27,460 nt of DNA from JAITWT01 sp964439605 (lineage in GTDB: Bacteria > Pseudomonadota > Gammaproteobacteria > Burkholderiales > Burkholderiaceae_C): positions 1 to 27,460 of the forward strand of contig CAYTPC010000092.1 in assembly GCA_964439605.1 (NCBI GenBank), given 5' to 3'. This document shows positions 1 through 7,688 of the stretch, one piece after another. A program made the translations under genes and the position numbers. How positions within the stretch are numbered: position 1 is the first letter of the stretch; every line of letters begins with the position of its first letter. Under the pieces are notes generated by a model. That model was given only the letters and a program-made list of their open reading frames with translations, had not been told where the DNA came from and made no database searches.

Positions 1-1236
1 CGTGATGGCATCGCCGACCGACACTGCCAGCGCGGGCTGTTGCTGTTCCTGGGCCAGATGGTGCGCAATCGCCAATGCGTACAGTTCTGCCGCGGCGGCT
101 TCGAGATGGCCGCTGCTCGTGCCGGTCGAAAAACACTGCTCCGCGGTGACGGTTTCCGGGAAGGCCTGGGTGGCCCATCGGTTGATTTCAGCCGTGCGGC
201 TCTTGCGGTGGTCCGCATCGTTGACGATGGCGCAGAGATCAGCCGGTTCGCGTTGGGCGGCGCGCAAAACGGTGGCGCACAGCGTGTCCAGCGTGGAGGT
301 GCTGGGTTGCGCCAGTGCGTCCGCCGGACTGTCGCGCCGGCCCAGCGCCCAGTGCAGCCGCATGGCCGGCGCGTGGGTCCAGGATTGCGGGGCACGGGTG
401 CCGGTGATGAGTGCGCCGGCGGCGCCTTCGCCAGCCATGACGCTGTCGCGCCGGCCTGATTTGTACAGGCGCCCTGCGGTGTCCAGCGTGGCGATACGCG
501 AAGAAGACAGCGCCGAGTCGGCTGCCAGCACGATCCACAACACCTGCCTGCGCTCGCGCCTTAGAGCGAGCGCGAGTTGATCGAACAGTGCCGGCGCGTG
601 GTTTTCTTCGTCGTAGTGGGCCGCGACGGCGTTGACGAGCCAGCGGTTTTTGATTTTGGCCGAGTTCGCCGACTGGTCGATGAACCGAACGGCCTGTGCG
701 CGCTCTGGTTCGGACCAGTACTTTGGCAGGAAGACGGTAATGCGCAACTGGATTGCCTTGCGCTGATCCTCGTCGGTTGTCGTTTCGATCAGTTCGGTGG
801 CTTGGTCGAGCAGCGATTGCAGGGGACTGTCAAGCAGCGCCAGGGTGCGCAGGCGGTCATCCTTGAGAGTCGTTTGCGTATCGGCGGCTTCTGCGGGTTC
901 AGAGGCTGCCAGTTGATTGGCAACGGCGTCCGTGTCGAGCTCGGAGACCCGGCTGGTCCAGGCCGGATTTCCTTCGTTGTCGACCAACTGCGGGTCGGGC
1001 TTGGGCCATGCCAAATCCTTGATGGCGGCCAGGACATCGGCGGCTTGTGTGCCATGCGCCGTCTGAAGCGCCGATGCCAGCAGCCAAAGACCTGGCGGCG
1101 CCGATTCATCGTCGCCGGTGTTTGAATCTACCGGCAGCGACCTTATCTGCCGTGGCGGCGGGGTAGTTGAATAGGTGGCGCCAGAGCCGGAAAGTTTGCG
1201 CCAAAAGGAAGCTGTTTTCGTCAATTTTTCGGACAT
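1..1236 (-). CDS. Degenerate ketoacyl-synthase/thiolase-fold-like protein, T6SS-linked (C-terminus off window)
   Basis: The frame is open for 412 codons from an ATG at 1236 to the window edge, so the C-terminus is missing. The second half reads like the C-terminal half of a beta-ketoacyl synthase. A stretch ending MAGEGAAGALITG (about 267-279) matches the family's GEGA region. IVNDADHRKSRTAE (337-350) lies where the catalytic 'aHGTgT...D..E' block should be. SSGHLEAAAAE (374-384) matches the second catalytic-His block, with H377 kept. The first catalytic His motif is altered, and I see no nucleophile-Cys motif in the N-terminal half, so the protein is probably not an active synthase. It begins 42 bp after the PAAR gene on the same strand, which suggests a structural or adaptor role in spike or effector loading. 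That role is inference; the family assignment is by eye. Confidence 0.6.
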   Translation of the reverse strand, partial: MSEKLTKTASFWRKLSGSGATYSTTPPPRQIRSLPVDSNTGDDESAPPGLWLLASALQTAHGTQAADVLAAIKDLAWPKPDPQLVDNEGNPAWTSRVSELDTDAVANQLAASEPAEAADTQTTLKDDRLRTLALLDSPLQSLLDQATELIETTTDEDQRKAIQLRITVFLPKYWSEPERAQAVRFIDQSANSAKIKNRWLVNAVAAHYDEENHAPALFDQLALALRRERRQVLWIVLAADSALSSSRIATLDTAGRLYKSGRRDSVMAGEGAAGALITGTRAPQSWTHAPAMRLHWALGRRDSPADALAQPSTSTLDTLCATVLRAAQREPADLCAIVNDADHRKSRTAEINRWATQAFPETVTAEQCFSTGTSSGHLEAAAAELYALAIAHHLAQEQQQPALAVSVGDAIT

Positions 1237-1278
1237 CGCAGGCCGTACTTCGCTTCGATGCGCGATGGGGAAACGCGC

Positions 1279-1611
1279 TTATTCCGAACCGGCATCAGGT
1301 TCGCCGGCGATAAGCGTCGAACCGCAGGCGGTCATGTCACCATGGCGGGCAATGCGGCGGCCGTCAATTTCGCACAGGGGGCTCGCGCTCACGATCGGAT
1401 TGACGCCGTGCCTATTGATCGGGCAACGTACCAAGTCGCCAATACGGGCGACGGGCCGTCCATTGGAAAAGGTATTTTCCGAGGCTGAGATGACCACGCC
1501 GCCGTGCGAGGTCGAATCACCCAGCACGATGAAGGGGCGGCCGGCGCCTCCCCCTGCGGCGGAGGCGCCTGTATCTTGGTTGGAGGAGTTGGCGCTGTCG
1601 GAGGTTTCCAT
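1279..1611 (-). CDS. PAAR-domain spike-tip protein
   Basis: This is a 110-residue PAAR protein, the conical cap that sits on the VgrG trimer and sharpens the T6SS spike. The Ser/Gly/Ala-rich first 24 residues look flexible. The PAAR fold follows from about 25 to 103, with GDSTSHGGVV (31-40), NGRPVARIGD (50-59), RCPINRHG (62-69) and GRRIARHGDMTACG (84-97). Candidate tip zinc ligands are H36, H68, H90 and C96, with C63 nearby. There is no C-terminal toxin extension, so this is a plain PAAR cap rather than an evolved effector. It lies upstream of the ketoacyl-synthase-like gene on the same strand. No vgrG is in the window; it may lie to the left. Confidence 0.93.
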   Translation of the reverse strand: METSDSANSSNQDTGASAAGGGAGRPFIVLGDSTSHGGVVISASENTFSNGRPVARIGDLVRCPINRHGVNPIVSASPLCEIDGRRIARHGDMTACGSTLIAGEPDAGSE

Positions 1612-1717
1612 GATTCTCCCTTTTACGAATTTTATTTAGGTGCGGGGCACTACGCGCAAGGCCCCGGATGCAACACGCACCCGCTTGCGGGGGCACACGA
1701 TGTAAAAGATGCTTGGT

Positions 1718-2518
1718 TTACGAGCCCGCGTTGCGGGGGGATTTGTTTTCAATGTTCGTATTGTTGCGCGGGGCAGGGGTTGGATTGTGATCCATGATGG
1801 CGGGGCCGTAGCGCAGCAGGGCCTCGATGACGTCGACATCGGGATCGGCGTGTGCGAGGTCAGTTTTACTAACGTTACGTTTTTTTGCTATTTTGTTTGG
1901 TGTTTGTGACGTCGTTGATGCTGTTTTTTCACGTTTGTTCTTTTCAACCACGTTTGAAGTGGGGGCATGTTTGGGCGAGATTGCAGCGGCAACGGCGGGT
2001 TTTTCTGGCTTTTCTGTGGCGTTATCGTTGGCCGGCGGCGTGGCACTGACGGCGGCAGCCGCAGCCGGAGCGGCCGTGGTTTTGTCGTCGTCGTCAGCGG
2101 CGGCGCTGGGGGTGGCGCTGGCGCCGGCGTTCGCCGTCTCCGGCGGCGCTTCGGCGGCAGCCGGAGCTTCGGCCGCGGGTGCGCTCGGCGCTGACAAAAC
2201 TTCAGCATTCTCTCCCTGCGCAGGAGGCGGCGATGCTTCCGCCATCTGGATGGCTGGCTCGCAAACGGCCGCCTGGTCTGATGATCCGCTGCGATACATC
2301 AGGGTCGAAGCGCCGCCCGCGGCGAACATCAGCGCGGCGCCTATCCAGATGCCGGGGCCGTAGCGCCGCCGTGGAGGGGGCACCATAATCGTCGATGTGC
2401 CGCCCAAGCTGGAGAGGACACGGCTGGATTCTTGCGACACGTTCGCGCCGGGGTTGTCCGGCTTGGTAATGAAGCTCGGACGCTTGCTGGCACCGCTGTC
2501 TTTTTCTGACTCATTCAT
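1718..2518 (-). CDS. Ala/Pro-rich single-pass inner-membrane protein of unknown function
   Basis: The protein has 266 residues from the ATG at 2518, which sits 7 nt after a GAGG ribosome-binding site; a GTG two codons upstream is possible. It has a short cytoplasmic N-terminus, a basic PPPRRR patch and one hydrophobic segment at about 54-75. A long low-complexity Ala/Pro/Glu/Asp region follows and would lie in the periplasm, then a Lys-rich segment. Near the C-terminus is a short, less biased stretch, DPDVDVIEALLRYG. I do not recognise a named family. It is the first gene of the minus-strand PAAR group and is divergent from the TagX-like gene, which suggests a T6SS accessory role spanning the envelope. 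The antisense strand also shows long open frames here, an effect of the biased composition. Confidence 0.8.
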   Translation of the reverse strand: MNESEKDSGASKRPSFITKPDNPGANVSQESSRVLSSLGGTSTIMVPPPRRRYGPGIWIGAALMFAAGGASTLMYRSGSSDQAAVCEPAIQMAEASPPPAQGENAEVLSAPSAPAAEAPAAAEAPPETANAGASATPSAAADDDDKTTAAPAAAAAVSATPPANDNATEKPEKPAVAAAISPKHAPTSNVVEKNKREKTASTTSQTPNKIAKKRNVSKTDLAHADPDVDVIEALLRYGPAIMDHNPTPAPRNNTNIENKSPRNAGS

Positions 2519-2691
2519 TGACACACCTCGACCTTGGGTTTTGGTTTGGTGAACGACTGAAATTAATCATCGTGGCATCGAATGTATTAGGGTAGCATTC
2601 TTGGCTGCTCTTGCGAATACAAGATGTACGTTGAACTTTTTGTTGCGAGTCGTCTCTGGTTTTCGTTTCTCTTTTCCTCTATTTCTCCCTG
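2519..2691. promoter_or_regulatory. Divergent intergenic region (membrane protein / tagX)
   Basis: These 173 bp separate two divergent genes and should carry both promoters. The stretch is visibly more AT-rich than its flanks. I see no -35/-10 pair or sigma-54 GG/GC pair that I would defend. The only clear signal is the GAGG site serving the minus-strand gene. Note that 2635-2691 is open in frame with tagX (see that entry). Confidence 0.35.
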
Positions 2692-3504
2692 ATGGTGGCA
2701 CTTGCCGCGTTGGTATTGCTGCCAACGGTGCGGGGGCGTGTCTTTGGCCTCGTGCGGCGCGTGGCGCGTTATGCGGCCGTGCGCGCCGACGGCGCGCGGC
2801 GTGGTTCCAGCAATGCGATCGATGGCGTTCTGACGGGTACTCGCAGGGCGAGCGCATCCGCATGGCATTTCGTCGTCACGCACCGGGTGCTGTGGCTGAG
2901 CGCGGCGCTCGTGGCGGTGGTGCCAGTCTTGATCAGCCTTGTCTTTGGTGGGCGCAATGTCGTTTTTTTCGACGATGAGTCGCCCAAGATCGACCAGAAA
3001 GTCGCGGCTTTGCTCAACGGCGAACACTTGGTGCCGCCACCGCCATTGCCGCCGGAGGTGTTCGCTACCGCCGAAGTCGAAATGGTGCGGCCGCTGACCC
3101 GGGAGGGTAGCCGTGATTGGAGCGTATTGGATCCTGGCTTTCGCGATCGCCTGCTGCTGGTCTATAAGATCATGAGGGAACGTTACGGTTACGATCTTGC
3201 TTTGCTTGAGGGCTATCGAAGTCCGCAGCGGCAGGCCAAACTTGCTGCGTTGGGTTCGAACGTGACTCGGGCCGGGGCGAACCAAAGTTACCATCAGTAC
3301 GGTTTGGCCGCCGATAATGCGTTTTATCGTGATGGCCGGCTCATCATTTCGGAAAAAGACCCGTGGGCTATGAAGGGCTACCAGCTTTACGGGGAAGTTG
3401 CCGAGTCGGTTGGGCTGGTGTGGGGAGGACGCTGGTCGTTCAGGGACTATGGGCATGTGGAATACCGCAAGCCCGGCCTGAAGATGCGGCCACCCACGGA
3501 TTGA
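2692..3504 (+). CDS. tagX: TagX-like M15 peptidoglycan peptidase, membrane-anchored
   Basis: This is a 270-residue M15-family zinc peptidase. TagX of Acinetobacter is a T6SS-linked enzyme of this kind that cuts peptidoglycan so the apparatus can cross the wall. The catalytic domain covers about 135-262. It contains EGYRSPQRQ (173-181), the SxHxxGxAxD signature as SYHQYGLAAD (199-208; H201 and D208 as zinc ligands) and the final ligand H255 in RDYGHVEY. A transmembrane helix at about 64-86 anchors it, and residues 110-122 are Pro-rich. The ATG at 2692 has no good ribosome-binding site. The frame stays open upstream to 2635 and encodes a strongly hydrophobic stretch that would complete a first membrane helix, so the true start may be a rarer codon such as CTG 2656. 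Confidence 0.87.
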   Translation: MVALAALVLLPTVRGRVFGLVRRVARYAAVRADGARRGSSNAIDGVLTGTRRASASAWHFVVTHRVLWLSAALVAVVPVLISLVFGGRNVVFFDDESPKIDQKVAALLNGEHLVPPPPLPPEVFATAEVEMVRPLTREGSRDWSVLDPGFRDRLLLVYKIMRERYGYDLALLEGYRSPQRQAKLAALGSNVTRAGANQSYHQYGLAADNAFYRDGRLIISEKDPWAMKGYQLYGEVAESVGLVWGGRWSFRDYGHVEYRKPGLKMRPPTD

Positions 3505-3584
3505 GACAGTTGCGCAAGTGCGTGCGGGGCGTGGTGAATCGGCCACGGTCATGCGCAGGAAGAGATAACAAAGGGAGATACGAA

Positions 3585-3707
3585 ATGGATGAGGCAGCCA
3601 TTGCGCCGGACAGTGACACGGGCATGTCGTTTCGGCGCGTCTTTCATGACGATGGAGGCGAATGCACACATTGTGTTTTTCTGTTCTTCGATCGCCTATC
3701 TGCCTGA
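3585..3707 (+). CDS. Possible 40-residue small protein with a CxxC motif
   Basis: This short frame starts at an ATG placed 5 nt after AAGGGAGAT, a better ribosome-binding site than tagX or tssM has. It encodes 40 residues, acidic at the start, and ends with GGECTHCVFLFFDRLSA, which contains a CxxC pair. It sits on the same strand between tagX and tssM. I recognise no family. It could be a real small protein, a leader peptide or chance; the ribosome-binding site is the main support. Confidence 0.3.
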   Translation: MDEAAIAPDSDTGMSFRRVFHDDGGECTHCVFLFFDRLSA

Positions 3708-3756
3708 ATGTATCCGTTTGTTACAGACGATTTTTTCGGGTCGGCCATGAGATGAT

Positions 3757-3807
3757 GTAGCGGTTAGCGTCACGCTGCGTGCGATTTCATACGGCAGGTA
3801 GCGGTAA
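3757..3807 (+). repeat. Pair of direct repeats upstream of tssM
   Basis: GTAGCGGTTA (3757-3766) recurs as GTAGCGGTAA (3798-3807), with one mismatch and a spacing of 41 bp, close to four DNA turns. They lie 39-89 bp before the tssM start and could be a regulator-binding pair. Ten-base repeats also arise by chance. Confidence 0.25.
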
Positions 3808-3845
3808 TTCTTCTTCTCCACGAATTTTCTAACCTACGGCGATTC

Positions 3846-6800
3846 ATGCGGCGATTTCTGAATTTCCTGTTCAATCCGCGCACCCTCATGGTGATCGGCG
3901 CGGTCGCGCTGGGTGCGTTTTTGGTGCTTGGGGCGCAGACGCTCGAAATTGCCTTGATCTGGGCAGCGGTCGCGTTCGGCGTTTTCCTGTTCGTGTGGCT
4001 GGTGGTCTGGCTGGTTCGCCGCATACGCGCCCGTTCGGCCAGCCGCGCGCTCAGTGGAGTGCTGGAAGAAGATGCCAAAGCGGCAAAAGTGAACGAACCA
4101 GCCACGCCGGTGGATGCCGACGTGGGAGCTTTGCGCACGCGGATGGTAGAGGCGATCCGCACGATCAAGACCTCCAAGCTCGGCCAGACATCGGGCAAGG
4201 CAGCGCTTTACGAATTGCCCTGGTACATGGTGATCGGCAACCCGTCTGCCGGCAAGAGTTCAGCCATCTTGAATTCGGGGTTGCGCTTTCCTTTTGCCGA
4301 CAAGGGAAATGCCGTGATTCAGGGCGTGGGCGGCACGCGCAATTGCGATTGGTTCTTCACTACCGAAGGCATCATTCTTGACACGGCCGGACGCTATTCG
4401 GTGGAAGAAGGAGACCGGGATCGCAAGGAATGGTTCGGATTCCTTGATTTGCTGAAAAAGTACCGTCCCAAGGCGCCGATCAACGGCATCATCGTCACGG
4501 CGAGCATTCCGGAACTCATCGGCAACCGTCCGGAGTTCGCGATCAATCTGGCAAAAAATCTGCGCCAGCGTGTGCAGGAATTGACCGAGCGGCTGGAGAT
4601 CTTTGCCCCGGTGTACGTGCTGTTCACCAAGGCAGATTTGGTGACGGGTTTTACGGATTTTTTTGCCGACAGCGACAAGACCGAGCGCGACCGGGTCTGG
4701 GGGGCGACATTGCCCTACGAACTCGACGAAAAGCAGGACGTGATCGCGCTGTTCAACGAACGCTTCGACGAACTCTATCTCGGGCTCAAAGAAATCAGCG
4801 TCGCGCGCATTGCCACCAGTCGCAATGCGAGTTCGTCGCCGACGGTGATGATCTTTCCGCTCGAATTCATGGCGATCAAGCCGGCATTGCGTTCTTTTCT
4901 GGCAACCCTGTTCGCGAGCAATCCGTTCCAGTACAAGCCCGTGTTTCGCGGCTTTTATTTCACGAGCGCGCTTCAGGAAGGCGCGGTACGCAGCCTGTCC
5001 ACCGAACGGATTGCGGCGCGCTTCAGCCTGAAGTTAACCGAGGAATTCACCGCGCCAAAAGAACTGCATTCGCAGAATGGCTTCTTTCTGCGCGACTTGT
5101 TTTCCAAGGTGATCTTCGCCGACAAGGGGACAGTACGGCAGTTTTCCAGTCCGACCAAGATCAAGCTGCGATACGCGATGTTCTTCAGCTTCGTCGTCGT
5201 GCTTGGACTGCTGCTGGGCGGATGGACTTGGTCGTATCTGGGCAATCGGCACTTGACCGAAAACGTCGAGGCGGACCTGGACAAGGCGGTCAAGCTGCAA
5301 GCGGGCGACCCGAGCCTGAAAACACGCTTCGAGGCGATGGGCATCCTGCAGGATCGCATCGAGCAGTTGCACAAGTTTCGCAATGACCGGCCCTTGTCGC
5401 TGTCGCTTGGGCTTTATCAGGGCAACCTGCTTGAAGATCGGCTGGTGGCCGAGTATTTTCGGGGAATCAAGAAGTTGATGCTCGCGCCGGTGGCGGCAAA
5501 TCTGCAGGCTTTCCTGCGCGAGGTCAGCGCGCATCCGGAGCAGCTCAAGCCGGCGGCGGATTCCACTGTGGCGCAGCCGGTGGCGGTCAGCGCGACCGTC
5601 GGCGCGGGAAGTGCGAGCCGCGGGCTCTATGCGGGCGCCTCTCCCAGCAATGCGCAGGAAGCCTACAACGCGCTCAAGACCTACTTGATGCTCTCCGACA
5701 AGCGCAACGTCGAGGCGGCGCACCTGACCGATCAACTGTCACGCTTCTGGCGCGACTGGCTCGAGACCCATCGCGGCGACATGACGCGCGATCAGCTCAT
5801 CCGCGATGCCGAGCGCATGATTGGTTTCTACCTGAGCCGTGTGAACGACGATAACTGGCCGGTGCTGGACGATGTCAACCTGGCGCTGGTCGAGCAGACG
5901 CGCGACAGTCTGCGGCAGGTGGTGCGCGGCATGCCCGCGCGCGAGCGTGTCTATGCGGACATCAAGGCGCGCGCTTCGACACGTTTCGCGCCGATGACGG
6001 TAGCGCGCATAGTCAGCGGCGACGCAGTGACGGCAACCACAGGACAGGACGTAGTCGCCGGCAGCGTTGCCATTTCGGGTGCATTCACGCGCGAGGCCTG
6101 GCAGCAGTATGTCGATGGCGCGATTCGCGATGCGGCCAACAAGGAAAGCAGCAGCAAGGATTGGGTGCTGAACGTTGCCGGTAACGACGATCTGACGCTC
6201 GAGGGTAGCCCCGAACAGATTCGCAAGACGCTGGTGGGGATGTACAAAACGGAGTACGCGCAGGAATGGCAGAAGTTCCTGCAGGGCGTTGCGGTGCGTG
6301 ACCTCGGCGGTTTCGATCAGGCCGTGTCGGCGATGAATCAGTTGGGGGATCCGCAAAACTCGCCGATCCGCAAAGTGCTTGAGGCCGTGTACGAGCAGAC
6401 GTCCTGGGACAACCCGTCAGTGGTCAATGCCAGCTTGAAGCAGGCGCGCACAGGCGTGATCAACTGGTTCAAGCGCTTGTTCAGCCGCGCCTCGCCGACG
6501 TCGCAGATCAGCGTGAATCTTGATGTGAGCGGCAATCCGATCGAAATTCCGATGGGGCCAATCGGCAATGCCTTCTCGGGGGTGGCCTGGATCGTGTCGG
6601 AGCGCGACAACAATTCATTGCTGCGCGGTTACCTCACTTCGTTGTCGAAGCTGCGGACGCGTTTCAACCAGATCAAGAACCAGGGCGACCCGGGCCCGGG
6701 CGCGCGCCAACTGATGCAGCAAACACTCGAAGGCAGCGGCTCGGAACTGGCCGATGCGCTGCGTTACGTTGATGAGCAGATGCTCGCCAGTATGGAGCCC

Positions 6801-7688
6801 GCGCAGCGCCAGACGCTGCGTCCGTTGCTGGTGCGCCCGCTGGTGCAGGCCTACGCGGTGATCATCGATCCGACGGCAGTGGAGATCAACAAGATCTGGA
6901 ACGCGCAGGCCTATCAGTCCTTCCAGCAGTCGCTGGCGAACAAATATCCTTTCTCCACAAACGCCAAGATGGAGGCAAGCCCGGGGGAGATCGCGCAGGT
7001 GTTCGGGCCGGAGGGGGCCATCAGCAAATTCGTCACCACAACGCTGGGGCCGCTCGTGATCCGGCGCGGCGATCTGTTGACGGCACGCGAATGGGGAGAC
7101 AAGGGCTTGCATCTGCGCCCGGAATTCCTCAATGGTTTCGCGCAGTGGGTGGCGCCCCTTGCCGGTGGCGCCGCGGCCAGCGGTGGCGGCGCCAGCGAGC
7201 GGCAGACGCTATTCCAGATATTGCCCCAGCCGGCCACGGGATTGACTGAATACCTGATCGAGATCGATGGCCAGCAACTGCGCTATCGCAACACGCCGGC
7301 GCAGTGGAGCAATTTCGTCTGGCCCAATCCCTCCCCGACACCGGGGGCCAGGATTTCGGCGGTGGCTTTCGATGGACGCACGGTCGAACTGGTGAACGAG
7401 GCGGGTAATTTCGGACTTGAAAAACTACTCAGTTCGGCGCAGAGGGTGCGTGAACCGGATGGCAGCTTTCAGTTGACCTGGTCGCGCGATAACGTGAACG
7501 TTTCGGTGAAGTTGCGCGTGGTGCAAAACACGCAGGCCGGGGGTGGCGATTCTCCGCAGGGCAAAGGATTGCGCGGAACTGTGCTGCCTCCATCGATCGC
7601 GGAGATTGGCGAACCGCCGCCTTCTTCGCCGGCAGCAGCAGCAAGCCCGAGCACGGTTACAGCAGGAACGGAGGGGGTATCGAGATGA
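3846..7688 (+). CDS. tssM: TssM, IcmF-family inner-membrane ATPase of the T6SS
   Basis: TssM is the 1280-residue core of the membrane complex; with TssL and TssJ it forms the trans-envelope channel. Two adjacent N-terminal helices (about 11-31 and 34-57) and a third at about 443-462 bracket the cytoplasmic NTPase domain and leave about 800 C-terminal residues in the periplasm. The NTPase motifs are intact: Walker A GNPSAGKSS (131-139), a GVGGTRNCDWFF block, DTAGRY (179-184) and TKAD (261-264). Length is typical of the family. The C-terminal tail is Pro/Ala/Ser-rich. The stop overlaps the tagF start by 4 nt (ATGA), so the two are translationally coupled. The ATG has little upstream Shine-Dalgarno match. 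Confidence 0.98.
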   Translation: MRRFLNFLFNPRTLMVIGAVALGAFLVLGAQTLEIALIWAAVAFGVFLFVWLVVWLVRRIRARSASRALSGVLEEDAKAAKVNEPATPVDADVGALRTRMVEAIRTIKTSKLGQTSGKAALYELPWYMVIGNPSAGKSSAILNSGLRFPFADKGNAVIQGVGGTRNCDWFFTTEGIILDTAGRYSVEEGDRDRKEWFGFLDLLKKYRPKAPINGIIVTASIPELIGNRPEFAINLAKNLRQRVQELTERLEIFAPVYVLFTKADLVTGFTDFFADSDKTERDRVWGATLPYELDEKQDVIALFNERFDELYLGLKEISVARIATSRNASSSPTVMIFPLEFMAIKPALRSFLATLFASNPFQYKPVFRGFYFTSALQEGAVRSLSTERIAARFSLKLTEEFTAPKELHSQNGFFLRDLFSKVIFADKGTVRQFSSPTKIKLRYAMFFSFVVVLGLLLGGWTWSYLGNRHLTENVEADLDKAVKLQAGDPSLKTRFEAMGILQDRIEQLHKFRNDRPLSLSLGLYQGNLLEDRLVAEYFRGIKKLMLAPVAANLQAFLREVSAHPEQLKPAADSTVAQPVAVSATVGAGSASRGLYAGASPSNAQEAYNALKTYLMLSDKRNVEAAHLTDQLSRFWRDWLETHRGDMTRDQLIRDAERMIGFYLSRVNDDNWPVLDDVNLALVEQTRDSLRQVVRGMPARERVYADIKARASTRFAPMTVARIVSGDAVTATTGQDVVAGSVAISGAFTREAWQQYVDGAIRDAANKESSSKDWVLNVAGNDDLTLEGSPEQIRKTLVGMYKTEYAQEWQKFLQGVAVRDLGGFDQAVSAMNQLGDPQNSPIRKVLEAVYEQTSWDNPSVVNASLKQARTGVINWFKRLFSRASPTSQISVNLDVSGNPIEIPMGPIGNAFSGVAWIVSERDNNSLLRGYLTSLSKLRTRFNQIKNQGDPGPGARQLMQQTLEGSGSELADALRYVDEQMLASMEPAQRQTLRPLLVRPLVQAYAVIIDPTAVEINKIWNAQAYQSFQQSLANKYPFSTNAKMEASPGEIAQVFGPEGAISKFVTTTLGPLVIRRGDLLTAREWGDKGLHLRPEFLNGFAQWVAPLAGGAAASGGGASERQTLFQILPQPATGLTEYLIEIDGQQLRYRNTPAQWSNFVWPNPSPTPGARISAVAFDGRTVELVNEAGNFGLEKLLSSAQRVREPDGSFQLTWSRDNVNVSVKLRVVQNTQAGGGDSPQGKGLRGTVLPPSIAEIGEPPPSSPAAAASPSTVTAGTEGVSR

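Larger units (their letters stand above)
3505..3845. other. 341-bp region between tagX and tssM
   Basis: This stretch holds one candidate small ORF (3585-3707) and a more AT-rich leader before tssM. A weak stem (CGTGG/CCACG, about 3530-3547) lies just after tagX but lacks a T-run, so I do not call it a terminator. No other gene is visible on either strand. Confidence 0.5.

Noticed and set aside
1660..1745. GC-rich stems (CCCG..CGGG) around the end of the membrane-protein gene
   Set aside because: Stems are only 4-5 bp and no T-run follows in the direction of transcription, so a terminator cannot be supported.
1827..2363. A plus-strand Ala/Gly-rich frame resembling a membrane protein
   Set aside because: It is the reverse complement of the Ala/Pro-rich low-complexity region of the minus-strand gene; there is no ribosome-binding site.
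2692..2720. TGGCAC followed by TTGCC resembling a sigma-54 promoter
   Set aside because: It lies in the coding start of tagX and the GG-to-GC spacing does not fit the -24/-12 pattern.
2587..3669. A 360-codon minus-strand frame opposite the TagX-like gene
   Set aside because: Its sequence is Arg/His/Pro-rich with no recognisable domain, whereas the plus strand encodes an intact M15 active site.
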